This document shows positions 6,215 to 12,321 of a DNA stretch of 12,321 nt, piece after piece. The translations under genes were made by a program, and so were the position numbers. The DNA comes from JBLNBU01 sp050260215 (GTDB taxonomy: Bacteria; Pseudomonadota; Alphaproteobacteria; Rhodospirillales; Magnetospirillaceae), in NCBI GenBank assembly GCA_050260215.1, contig JBLNBU010000077.1, forward strand, positions 1-12,321, given 5' to 3'. Position 1 is the stretch's first letter; the number at the start of each line of letters is the position of its first letter. The notes beneath the pieces were generated by a model. The model was not told where the DNA came from. It did no database searches and worked only from the letters and a program-made list of their open reading frames with translations.

Positions 6215-8275
6215 CTATTTTTCCTTGTGGGTGTAGACGCCGTCCCAATCGGCGCCCGGCGGCTCTTCGCGGAAGTGTTCGATGCGGCCCAGATAGACCT
6301 TGTAGATCATCCGGTCGGGATCGGTGGCGGCCAGCGCCTTGAACGCGGCCTCGGCCTCGTCCCACTTCTGGGCGCGGTAAAGCGCCAGTGCGGCGTGGTG
6401 GCGCTCGATGGAGGCGATCTCGGCGTCGGCGACCTCGCCGGGGAAGCCCAGCGGCTGGAACAGCCGCACCGGCTGGTCCTTGCCCTTGACGCGCACCTGG
6501 TCCAGTTCGCGGGCGATCAGGTCGGGCACCGCGGCGCGGGTGTACTCGCTGACCATGATCGACACGCCGTACTGCTTGGTCAGGCTTTCGATGCGCGAGC
6601 CCAGGTTGACCGCGTCGCCCAGCACCGTATAGGCCAGGCGGAAGTCCGATCCCATGTTGCCGACGTTCATCACGCCGGTGTTCAGCCCGATGCCGACCTT
6701 GATCGGCTTCCAGCCGCGCGCGATGAAGTCGTCGGCCAGGTCGTGCATGGTCTTTTCCATCATCAGCGCGCCCTGCACCGCGTGGCGGGCATGGTCGGGG
6801 TCGTGCAGCGGCGCCCCCCAGAAGGCCATGATGGCGTCTCCCATGTACTTGTCGATGGTGCCGCGGTGATTGTGGATCACCCGGGTCATCGGCGACAGGA
6901 AGGCGTTCATCAGCGAGGTCAGTTCCTGCGGAGCCAGGCCCTCGGAGATGGTGGTGAAGCCGCGCACGTCCGAGAACAACACGGTCATCTCGCGCGATTC
7001 GCCGCCCACCGAGACCTGCTGGCCGCTCTTGTTCATCTCCTCGACCAGTTCCGAGGGGATGTACTGCCCGAAGGTCTTGGCGATCTGCTGCTTCTGGTTC
7101 CGCTCGGCCATGTAGTAGCGGTACTCGATCAGCAGGTAGGACAGGGTACCGGCGACCATGGCGTAGGCCATGGGCAACACCGCGCCGGCGCGCACATAGG
7201 CGGCGCTGACCAGGGCGGCGTAGGAGACGAACATCAGCAGCCCGGCCAGGGCACGCAGCAGCGGGCTGGGCATCAGCGTGCCCAGGGCGATCATCGCCGC
7301 CATCACGAGCAGCAGCACCGCCGCCGACAGCTCCGGCGAGGCGGCGCGCAGCGGCGAGCCCTTGAGGATCGAGCCGATGGTGTCGGCGATGATCTCGACC
7401 CCGTAGACCATGCCCACGGGGGTGTCGAACCAGTCGTGCGACACCTCCGAGGTGTCGCCGACCACGACGATCTTGTCGCGCACCCACAGCGCCAGTTCCT
7501 CGCGTTCGTTCTCGTCGAGGTTGGAGATGTCGAGGAACTCCAGCGCGCTGATCCCCCCCGACTGGCTGAGGAAGCGGGTGCCGGTGGGCAGGGCGGGGAA
7601 GTCGATGGGCAGGTGGTTGCCGTGGTCGAGCGGCACCACCACCTCGCCCAGGCGCAGGGCGCCCGGTTCCAGCTTGGGCTCGGCGTCCAGGTACATGGCC
7701 GCGGCCATGACCGAGAACGGCCAGCCGTGGCGCTGGGCGGTGATCTCGGGATAGACGGTCAGCCGCGCCAGGGTGGTCTGCAGCCGGCTGGCCGAACTGA
7801 TGTTGGTGTAGGCGCTGGCCGATGCCTTGTCCAACTGCTCGGTGGGATAGTTGATGCGGACGAACTTGCCCTCCCGGAACTCGGCCTGGGCGACCAGCAA
7901 GGTGTTGCCGGCCTCGGCCAGGGCCTTGGCCAGGGCGGGGTCCTCGCCGTACGAGCTGGGGAAGTCCATCAGCATGTCGACCGCGATGACCTTGGCGCCC
8001 AGCGCCTTCAGGTTGGTGACGATCGCGGCGATGTCGGTGCGGCGCAGCGGGAAGCTCTTGTAGGCCTTGAAGAAGGCCTCGTCGGTGTTGACCAGGACGA
8101 TGTCCTTGGCCGGCGCCATGTCCTTGGGGTTGCCATAGGCCATGCGCAACTGGTGGCGGAACGAGATGGTCTGGTCCTCGAGCAGCGAGAACCATTCGTA
8201 GTGCTGGGCGGGGATGGCGAGAAGGAACAGCAGTACCGTCACCAGGATGTCGTACCGTTTCGCCAGCTTGCCCAT
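6215..8275 (-). CDS. CHASE2-domain adenylate cyclase, class IIIb, membrane-bound
   Basis: A 686-residue sensor cyclase predicted to make cAMP from ATP at the inner membrane. Domain order: one N-terminal membrane segment (about 9-22), an extracytoplasmic CHASE2 domain (about 35-310), three membrane segments (about 316-334, 340-360 and 364-384), a short linker (390-425), then a class III catalytic domain (about 427-608). Catalytic residues are all present: metal-binding Asp436 (FSDVRGFT) and Asp480 (DKYMGDA), adenine-selecting Lys476 and Thr550, and transition-state Asn557 and Arg561 (GDAVNLGSR). Lys plus Thr indicates ATP and subtype IIIb; IIIb enzymes are often bicarbonate-responsive. A short TPR-like tail follows (about 620-665). 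The ATG is preceded by GGGGGGAA. The gene sits between the FecR-domain gene (upstream, across a terminator-like hairpin) and the CHAT gene (16 bp downstream). The signal sensed by CHASE2 is unknown. Confidence 0.93.
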   Translation of the reverse strand: MGKLAKRYDILVTVLLFLLAIPAQHYEWFSLLEDQTISFRHQLRMAYGNPKDMAPAKDIVLVNTDEAFFKAYKSFPLRRTDIAAIVTNLKALGAKVIAVDMLMDFPSSYGEDPALAKALAEAGNTLLVAQAEFREGKFVRINYPTEQLDKASASAYTNISSASRLQTTLARLTVYPEITAQRHGWPFSVMAAAMYLDAEPKLEPGALRLGEVVVPLDHGNHLPIDFPALPTGTRFLSQSGGISALEFLDISNLDENEREELALWVRDKIVVVGDTSEVSHDWFDTPVGMVYGVEIIADTIGSILKGSPLRAASPELSAAVLLLVMAAMIALGTLMPSPLLRALAGLLMFVSYAALVSAAYVRAGAVLPMAYAMVAGTLSYLLIEYRYYMAERNQKQQIAKTFGQYIPSELVEEMNKSGQQVSVGGESREMTVLFSDVRGFTTISEGLAPQELTSLMNAFLSPMTRVIHNHRGTIDKYMGDAIMAFWGAPLHDPDHARHAVQGALMMEKTMHDLADDFIARGWKPIKVGIGLNTGVMNVGNMGSDFRLAYTVLGDAVNLGSRIESLTKQYGVSIMVSEYTRAAVPDLIARELDQVRVKGKDQPVRLFQPLGFPGEVADAEIASIERHHAALALYRAQKWDEAEAAFKALAATDPDRMIYKVYLGRIEHFREEPPGADWDGVYTHKEK

Positions 8276-8311
8276 TGTTCCCCCCGGAAATCTGACCTGA
8301 CCGCAAATGGC

Positions 8312-8340
8312 AAAACGCCCGCTCCCTGGGGGAGCGGGCG
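8312..8340 (-). terminator. Terminator-like hairpin between the FecR and cyclase genes
   Basis: On the minus strand, a perfect 11-bp GC-rich stem (8330-8340 pairing with 8316-8326) with a three-base loop is followed by TTTT (8315-8312). It starts 14 bases after the FecR-gene stop codon. The T-run is short, so partial termination is likely. That would give more FecR-domain transcript than cyclase-CHAT transcript from one promoter. No separate promoter for the cyclase is evident in the roughly 36 bases left before its start codon. Confidence 0.75.
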
Positions 8341-8354
8341 CCTGGCCGACAGCG

Positions 8355-9296
8355 TTAGTTGGCCTGCATCATCTCGTTGTAGAGAGTGGCCTCTTTCTGG
8401 CGCAGGTCGCGCAGCTTGAGGTCGTTGTAGGCCTTGATCAGCAGCGGACGCATGTCGTTGTCGTCCTTGTTGGCGCTGAAATAGGCACGGTAGGCGTCCA
8501 TGGCCGCAACGGTCAGACCCTTGCCGTCGAGCAGGTTGGCAATGGCGAACTGGTCGCCGGGAGCCAGGGCCTTGACCTTGGCCACGTCGGCGGCCAGGGC
8601 CTTGTCCTCGTCGTCGGACAGCCAGACGATGGCGCCTTCCTTGTCGGCGTCGGCAACCTTCTTGCCGCCTTCCATCACCGAGACGGTGAAGGTGTGGCGG
8701 CCGGCGGCCAGGGCCGGGACCTTGAAGCGGGTGAACTCGCCCTCGGCGGCGGCGACGTTGTGGGCCTTGCCGTCGATGGTGACCACGAACGAGTGGTCCT
8801 TGCCATAGCCTTCCCACACCAGGTCGGGATAGCTGGCCGACAGGGTGACCTGCTGGATCACGCGCAGCTTGAGGTCGGGAGCGGCCGAACCGACGCCGCG
8901 GCGCACGGTGGTATAGCGCTGGGCCTCGGCGAAGCGGTTGCCCAGGCCGGCGACCAGGTCGCCGCTGGCAGCCTCGGGAGCCGAAAGGGTGCCTGCGATG
9001 GCCTTGGCGCCACCGGCAGCGACCTGGATCTGGCTGTTGGCGCCGATGGTCTGGGCCATGCCGGAATTCTGGTCGATCAGCTTGCCGGTGCCGTCGGCCC
9101 CGGTGCGGACGATGTCGCCGGCAAACAGGAACTTGTTGCGGGTCACCGGCGCCCACTTGGCGCCATCCTTGCTGACCTCGACCGTGCCGGCGGCCTGGAT
9201 CAGGGTCGCGACCGGCGGATCGGCGGCGAAGGCGGCCGGAACGACCGCGGAAATCATGGTGCCGGCAGCCAGCACGAGTATTGCCAAGAGCCTCAT
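8355..9296 (-). CDS. Secreted FecR-domain protein
   Basis: A 313-residue protein with a signal peptide (hydrophobic residues 3-22, probable cleavage after AFA at residue 24) and no other membrane segment, so it is probably soluble in the periplasm. Residues about 28-92 fit a FecR domain: G-T-V-E-V, then W-A-P-V, then FAGDIVRTGADG and a run ending I-x-x-x-S. The middle (about 150-210) looks like a beta-sandwich or carbohydrate-binding-like segment, and the C-terminus (about 230-313) is helical with some TPR-like character. Classical FecR is a membrane-spanning anti-sigma regulator with a cytoplasmic N-terminus. This protein has neither a membrane segment nor a neighbouring sigma-factor or TonB-receptor gene, so it is not a classical iron-signalling FecR. 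Its position as first gene before a CHASE2 cyclase suggests, by inference, a periplasmic partner of that sensor. The start is supported by AGGAGAAG upstream of the ATG. Confidence 0.88.
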   Translation of the reverse strand: MRLLAILVLAAGTMISAVVPAAFAADPPVATLIQAAGTVEVSKDGAKWAPVTRNKFLFAGDIVRTGADGTGKLIDQNSGMAQTIGANSQIQVAAGGAKAIAGTLSAPEAASGDLVAGLGNRFAEAQRYTTVRRGVGSAAPDLKLRVIQQVTLSASYPDLVWEGYGKDHSFVVTIDGKAHNVAAAEGEFTRFKVPALAAGRHTFTVSVMEGGKKVADADKEGAIVWLSDDEDKALAADVAKVKALAPGDQFAIANLLDGKGLTVAAMDAYRAYFSANKDDNDMRPLLIKAYNDLKLRDLRQKEATLYNEMMQAN

Positions 9297-9365
9297 GGTT
9301 CTTCTCCTATGCTCCCTTCGGCGCCGCTCCCCTTCTGGCGCGGTAGCCGGCTAGCTCGAAAGAGT

Positions 9366-9371
9366 ATCATA
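9366..9371 (-). promoter_or_regulatory. Possible -10 element for the FecR-cyclase-CHAT transcript
   Basis: TATGAT on the minus strand, inside the AT-rich run AAAATATGATA, lies about 70 bases upstream of the FecR-gene start and downstream of the preceding terminator. I see no good -35 at 16-18 bases, so the promoter may need an activator or another sigma factor. A perfect 10-bp palindrome TAGCCGGCTA (9344-9353) sits just downstream and could be an operator. Confidence 0.4.
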
Positions 9372-9435
9372 TTTTGCCTGCGGGTTGCATGGGGCGAAAT
9401 GCCCTTTCCCCCTGATCCCGCCCTTCGGACTGCCC

Positions 9436-9474
9436 AAGAAAAAGCCCCCGGCGGTTCATCGCGCCGGGGGCTTT
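9436..9474 (-). terminator. Strong intrinsic terminator downstream of the CRP-like gene
   Basis: A perfect 13-bp stem (CGCCGGGGGCTTT and its complement, 9441-9453 and 9462-9474) has an eight-base loop. On the minus strand it is followed by a TTTTTCTT tract. It most likely ends the CRP-like gene transcript, about 130 bases after that stop codon, and separates it from the FecR-cyclase-CHAT unit. On the plus strand only TTT follows, so termination there would be weaker. Confidence 0.85.
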
Positions 9475-9573
9475 GCCGCCCGTCCGGTCCCCCAAACGAT
9501 ACCGGCGGGCCTGTCTGGTGCCGCAAAGAGAGGGTCGTTGGAGGGAAGGCTAGCGCCCCGCCGGCCGGGCGTC

Positions 9574-9589
9574 TGTGAAGTGCTTCACA
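9574..9589. promoter_or_regulatory. Perfect CRP-type binding site
   Basis: TGTGAAGTGCTTCACA is an exact match to the CRP core TGTGA-N6-TCACA, with a 7-bp dyad around a two-base centre. That spacing is poor for an RNA hairpin and good for a dimeric protein. It lies 16 bases downstream of the CRP-like gene's stop codon and about 280 bases upstream of the FecR-gene start, on the far side of the terminator. It is not placed for ordinary activation of the -10 element at 9366-9371. Rest of this 309-bp gap: a weak promoter-like pair on the minus strand (TTGCGG 9521-9526, TATCGT 9496-9501, spacing 19), and no reading frame that I can support. Confidence 0.6.
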
Positions 9590-9605
9590 TAAGGCCGGAT
9601 CGACG

Positions 9606-10307
9606 TCAGTCGATGGCGATGAAGTCTTCCAGCGCGTCGGTGTCGTGCAGGGTGATGCGCCCCCGCCACAGGCCGACCAGGCCGGCCTGTTCCCACTTGG
9701 ACAGCACCTTGTTGACGCTTTCGCGGGTGATGCCCATGTGGTCGGCGACTTCCTGCTGGCTCATCTTGATGGTGATCTTGCCGTCGGGGCCGTCGCGTTC
9801 GCCGAGCGCGTTGCCCAGCACCAGCAGATGCTTGGCCAGGCGGCCGGGCAGGGTCAGGAAGAAGATGTCTTCCAGCAGTTCGTCGGCGCGGCGCACCCGT
9901 TCGCACAGGATCTCGATCAGGCGCAGGCTGTGGCTGGGATGCTCGGCCAGGAAGGCGAGCACGTCCTTGCGCTCGAGCACCAACAGTTCTGTCGCTTCCA
10001 TGGCCGAGGCGTCGGCGGTGCGCGGGCCGCCGTCCAGCACGGCGATCTCGCCGAACAACTGGCCGGGCTTGATCAGCCCGTAGGTGACCTCGCGCCCGTC
10101 GGGCGACAGCACGCCGATGCGGATCAGCCCCTTGTCGACCACGAACAGGCGGTCGCCGGGGTCGCCCTTGGCGAACAGCATCTCGCGCGCCTTCAGCGTC
10201 AAGGTCTTGGCCTTGCCGGCCAGCGAATCCAGATGGCTGGGCGGCACCTTGCCGAACATCGGCGTGCGCGCAAGCATGTCGCGGCGGCGGGCGATCTGGT
10301 CTGTCAT
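9606..10307 (-). CDS. CRP/FNR-family transcription regulator, CRP-like (cAMP-type pocket)
   Basis: A 233-residue cytoplasmic DNA-binding regulator. The N-terminal cyclic-nucleotide domain (about 17-125) keeps the phosphate-binding cassette FGEIAVLDGGPRTADASA, including Glu87 and Arg96-Thr97, which match the cAMP-contacting Glu and Arg-Ser of E. coli CRP. A dimerisation helix (about 125-150) leads to a winged helix-turn-helix (about 180-225) with recognition helix TRESVNKVL. Arg195, Glu196 and Lys200 correspond to the CRP residues that read TGTGA. The only cysteine is Cys135, so there is no FNR iron-sulfur cluster. The gene follows livM by 84 bp with a GGAAGGA ribosome binding site and may have its own promoter or share the liv transcript. 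A perfect TGTGA-N6-TCACA site lies just after its stop codon, and a cAMP-producing enzyme is encoded two genes downstream. Cyclic AMP as the ligand is inferred. Confidence 0.88.
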   Translation of the reverse strand: MTDQIARRRDMLARTPMFGKVPPSHLDSLAGKAKTLTLKAREMLFAKGDPGDRLFVVDKGLIRIGVLSPDGREVTYGLIKPGQLFGEIAVLDGGPRTADASAMEATELLVLERKDVLAFLAEHPSHSLRLIEILCERVRRADELLEDIFFLTLPGRLAKHLLVLGNALGERDGPDGKITIKMSQQEVADHMGITRESVNKVLSKWEQAGLVGLWRGRITLHDTDALEDFIAID

Positions 10308-10391
10308 CGCGTCCTTCCCAACCGGCGGTGGTGGCGCCGGGAACCCCTTGGGCGATGGTAACAGCGCTGCGCGGGGCGGGAAAGGGCGTCG

Positions 10392-11342
10392 TCAGGCGTT
10401 GATGCCGGCCCGCTTCAGCACCGGAGACAGCACGCCGATGATGCCGCGGCGGAACAGCAGCACGCAGACGACGAAGATGGCGCCCTGGATGATGGTCACC
10501 GCCGAGCTGACCCCGGCGAAATAGTCCTGGATCGCCACCGCCAGGAACGCCCCCACGGTGGGCCCGAACACAGTGCCGACGCCGCCCAGAAGCGTCATCA
10601 GCACCACCTCGCCCGACATGTGCCAGTTGACGTCGGCCAGCGAGGCCAGCTGGAACACCAGGCTTTTCACCGAGCCGGCCAGCCCGGCGAACGAGGCCGA
10701 CAGCACGAAGGCCAGCAGCTTGTAGCGCTCGACCTCGTAGCCCAGCGATACGGCGCGCGGCTCGTTGTCGCGGATGGCCTTCAGGACCTGGCCGAAGGGC
10801 GAATGCACCACCCGGTGCAGGACCAGCAGCGACACCACGAACACCGCCAGCACGAAATAGTACATCGTGTTGGTGTCGTTCAGGTCGAAGACGCCGAACA
10901 GGTGGCCGCGCGGCACGCCCTGGATGCCGTCCTCGCCGTGGGTCAGCGGCGCCTGCACGGCGACGAAGAACATCAGCTGGGCCAGCGCCAGGGTGATCAT
11001 GGCGAAATAGATGCCCTGGCGGCGGATCGCCAGCCAGCCCACCACCGTTCCCATGGCCGCCGCCACCGCCATGCCCAGCAGCACCGCCAGCTCGGGGGCC
11101 AGCGCCCATTCCTTGACCGCGTGGGCGGTGACATAGGCCGCCCAGCCGAAGAACATGGCGTGTCCGAAGCACAACAGCCCCACATAGCCCAGCAGCAGGT
11201 TGAAGGCCGAGGCGAACAGGGCGAAGCACAGCCCCTTCATCAGGAACACCGGATAGACCAGGTGCGGGGCAAGCAGCCCCAGGGCCAGCAGCGCCAGCAC
11301 GAAGACGGTCTGGCGGGAACGGGGGGCGGAGGCGTCGTTCAT
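10392..11342 (-). CDS. livM: Branched-chain amino acid ABC transporter permease LivM
   Basis: A 316-residue inner-membrane permease with about nine to ten hydrophobic segments after a short basic N-terminus. Family marks include LLLGYVGLLCFGHAMFFG (49-66), the GEDGIQGVP loop (136-144), and the cytoplasmic EAA-like segment LKAIRDNEPRAVSLGY (187-202), which docks onto the ATPase subunit. It pairs with LivH to form the channel for branched-chain amino acids or a related substrate. Its ATG lies one base after the livH stop codon (TGAGATG), so translation is probably coupled. The ATPase genes livG and livF do not follow it; the next gene is the CRP-like regulator. They are either upstream beyond the window or elsewhere. 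HAAT-family permeases of this kind also carry urea, amides or aromatic compounds, so the substrate is not certain. Confidence 0.93.
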   Translation of the reverse strand: MNDASAPRSRQTVFVLALLALGLLAPHLVYPVFLMKGLCFALFASAFNLLLGYVGLLCFGHAMFFGWAAYVTAHAVKEWALAPELAVLLGMAVAAAMGTVVGWLAIRRQGIYFAMITLALAQLMFFVAVQAPLTHGEDGIQGVPRGHLFGVFDLNDTNTMYYFVLAVFVVSLLVLHRVVHSPFGQVLKAIRDNEPRAVSLGYEVERYKLLAFVLSASFAGLAGSVKSLVFQLASLADVNWHMSGEVVLMTLLGGVGTVFGPTVGAFLAVAIQDYFAGVSSAVTIIQGAIFVVCVLLFRRGIIGVLSPVLKRAGINA

Positions 11343-11343
11343 C

Positions 11344-12231
11344 TCAGCTGGCCTTTCCGAACAGGCCGGCGGGCTTGATCAGCAGCACCACCACCATGAC
11401 GAAGAAGATTACCGTGCTGGCGGCCTCGGGGTAGAACACCTTGGTCAGGCCCTCCAGCAGGCCCAGCAGGAAGCCGGTCAGCACCGAGCCGATGATCGAG
11501 CCCATGCCGCCGATCACCACCACCGCGAACACCACGATGATCAGGTCCGACCCCATCTTGGGGCTGACCTGGTAGATGGGGGCCGCCAGCACGCCGGCGA
11601 CGGCCGCCAGCGCCACGCCGAAGCCGTAGGTCAGGGTGATCATCAGCGGCACGTCGATGCCGAAGGCGCGCACCAGGGTGGGGTTCTCGGTGGCGGCGCG
11701 CAGGTAGGATCCCAGCTTGGTCTTCTCGATCAGGAGCCAGGTGCCCAGGCACAGCACCAGGGAGGCCACCACCACCCAGCCGCGGTAGATGGGCAGGTAC
11801 ATGAAGCCCAGGTTCCAGCCGCCCTGCAGGCTGGGCGGAACCGCGTAGGGCATCCCTGAGATGCCGTACATCCAGCGGAAGCCGCCCTCGATGATCAGCG
11901 CCAGCCCGAAGGTCAGCAGCAGGCCGTAGAGGTGGTCCAGCTGGTAAAGCCTGGACAGCATGGTGCGCTCGATGATCATGCCGACCACGGCCACAGCGAG
12001 CGGTGCCAGCACCAAGGCCCCCCAGTAGCCGACGCCGGCATAGGTCATCACCAGCCAGGCGACGAAGGCGCCCATCATGTACTGGGCGCCGTGGGTGAAG
12101 TTGATGATGTTCAGCAGCCCGAAGATCAGCGCCAGCCCCAGGCTGAGCACCGCATAGAAGGCGCCGTTGATCAGGCCCAGCAACATCTGGCCGAACAACG
12201 CCTGGGTAGGAATGCCGAACAGGGTGATCAT
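11344..12231 (-). CDS. livH: Branched-chain amino acid ABC transporter permease LivH
   Basis: A 295-residue inner-membrane permease with about eight hydrophobic segments. Typical motifs are GLINGAFYAVLSLGLALIFG (19-38), LNIINFTHGAQYMMGAF (40-56), the EAA-like loop around LRAATENPTLVRAFGID (177-193) and GGMGSIIGSVLTGFLLG (241-257). I start it at the ATG at 12229-12231 (MITLFGIPTQ), preceded by GGAGA at 12-13 bases. The frame is open 18 codons further to 12285, but that extension (beginning MAGSSPAMT) is read through a palindromic repeat and is not protein sequence. The gene abuts livM by one base and follows the probable substrate-binding protein gene across that repeat. Confidence 0.93.
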   Translation of the reverse strand: MITLFGIPTQALFGQMLLGLINGAFYAVLSLGLALIFGLLNIINFTHGAQYMMGAFVAWLVMTYAGVGYWGALVLAPLAVAVVGMIIERTMLSRLYQLDHLYGLLLTFGLALIIEGGFRWMYGISGMPYAVPPSLQGGWNLGFMYLPIYRGWVVVASLVLCLGTWLLIEKTKLGSYLRAATENPTLVRAFGIDVPLMITLTYGFGVALAAVAGVLAAPIYQVSPKMGSDLIIVVFAVVVIGGMGSIIGSVLTGFLLGLLEGLTKVFYPEAASTVIFFVMVVVLLIKPAGLFGKAS

Positions 12232-12258
12232 GGAATTATTCGTCTCCGTTTCCCGCCT

Positions 12259-12289
12259 CGTCATGGCCGGGCTCGACCCGGCCATGACG
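12259..12289. repeat. Dispersed palindromic repeat, single-hairpin form, upstream of livH
   Basis: A perfect 13-bp stem, CGTCATGGCCGGG (12259-12271) and CCCGGCCATGACG (12277-12289), with a five-base loop CTCGA. It is the same family as the element at 2580-2639: the flanking CGTCA/TGACG and the ATGGCCGGG arms are identical, but the second hairpin is absent. It lies between two genes of one transport operon, 14 bases after the upstream stop codon and 27 bases before the livH ATG. No T-run follows, so it is more likely an mRNA-stability or attenuation element than a full terminator. Confidence 0.85.
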
Positions 12290-12303
12290 GTTGTGCGGGC
12301 TGG

Positions 12304-12321
12304 CTACTTCTTCACCAGCGG
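12304..12321 (-). CDS. C-terminus of an upstream gene, probably the branched-chain amino acid binding protein (partial)
   Basis: Reading minus from the right edge gives Pro-Leu-Val-Lys-Lys and a TAG stop at 12304-12306. A short basic ending of this kind directly before livH suits a LivK-type periplasmic substrate-binding protein, which is usually the neighbour of livH. Five codons cannot identify a protein, so this rests on position alone. Confidence 0.4.
   Translation of the reverse strand, partial: PLVKK

Noticed and set aside
2740..6342. 1200-codon open frame on the plus strand
   Set aside because: It is antisense to the TPR-CHAT gene, has a repetitive Gly/Val/Gln/His-rich composition and no recognisable domain. 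Such frames arise from high GC at third positions of the real gene.
6020..8419. 799-codon open frame on the plus strand
   Set aside because: It is antisense to the CHASE2-cyclase gene, with the same compositional artefact and no domain.
8355..9296. Classical FecR anti-sigma/iron signalling system
   Set aside because: There is no ECF sigma factor or TonB receptor nearby, and the protein is secreted rather than membrane-spanning.
9606..10307. Assignment of the regulator as FNR (oxygen sensor)
   Set aside because: There is only one cysteine and no N-terminal cysteine cluster, while the cAMP-pocket Glu and Arg are present, so CRP-like fits better.
9550..11229. 559-codon open frame on the minus strand spanning livM and the CRP-like gene
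   Set aside because: It overlaps two well-supported genes in another frame, and its translation is low-complexity Arg/Gly/Ala-rich.
12232..12285. Longer livH start (MAGSSPAMT...)
   Set aside because: It is translated from the palindromic repeat, a well-known annotation artefact. LivH begins at MITLFG.

Overview
The window is GC-rich DNA with strong third-position GC bias and almost every gene on the minus strand. Three things suggest an alphaproteobacterium of the Rhodospirillales, plausibly a Magnetospirillum relative: an E1-alpha gene followed by an E1-beta gene with an N-terminal lipoyl domain, the dispersed palindrome with core ATGGCCGGG/CCCGGCCAT (often mis-annotated as 'MAGSSPAMT' peptides), and the general gene content. 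The genus is an inference; no rRNA or other marker is present. I see no mobile element, tRNA, rRNA or CRISPR array.

Layout, left to right. (1) 1-1236, minus strand: the start of the pyruvate dehydrogenase operon, with complete pdhA and the first 73 codons of pdhB. (2) 1237-1645: divergent intergenic region with operator-like dyads and an AT-rich promoter-like stretch. (3) 1646-2569, plus strand: a secreted, cysteine-free protein of unknown function, and the only convincing plus-strand gene. (4) 2580-2639: a double-hairpin repeat between convergent genes. (5) 2647-9296, minus strand, transcribed from high to low coordinates: a secreted FecR-domain protein, a membrane CHASE2-adenylate cyclase, and a secreted TPR-CHAT protein. 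(6) 9297-9605: intergenic region with a strong terminator, a -10-like element and a perfect CRP-type site TGTGA-N6-TCACA. (7) 9606-10307, minus: a CRP-like cAMP-type regulator. (8) 10392-12321, minus: branched-chain amino acid ABC permeases livM and livH, a hairpin repeat, and the last five codons of what is probably the substrate-binding protein.

The most interesting part is region 5 with 6 and 7. Three adjacent genes all appear to face the periplasm. A FecR-domain protein and a TPR-CHAT protein carry signal peptides, and the cyclase has an extracytoplasmic CHASE2 sensor coupled to an intact class IIIb cyclase domain. The CHAT domain keeps its His/Cys dyad and has an EF-hand-like loop between the two residues. 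A regulator with conserved cAMP-pocket and TGTGA-reading residues lies next door, beside a perfect copy of its expected site. I infer an envelope-sensing cAMP module with a periplasmic caspase-like peptidase. The parts are seen in the sequence or follow from family knowledge; their functional connection is not demonstrated here.
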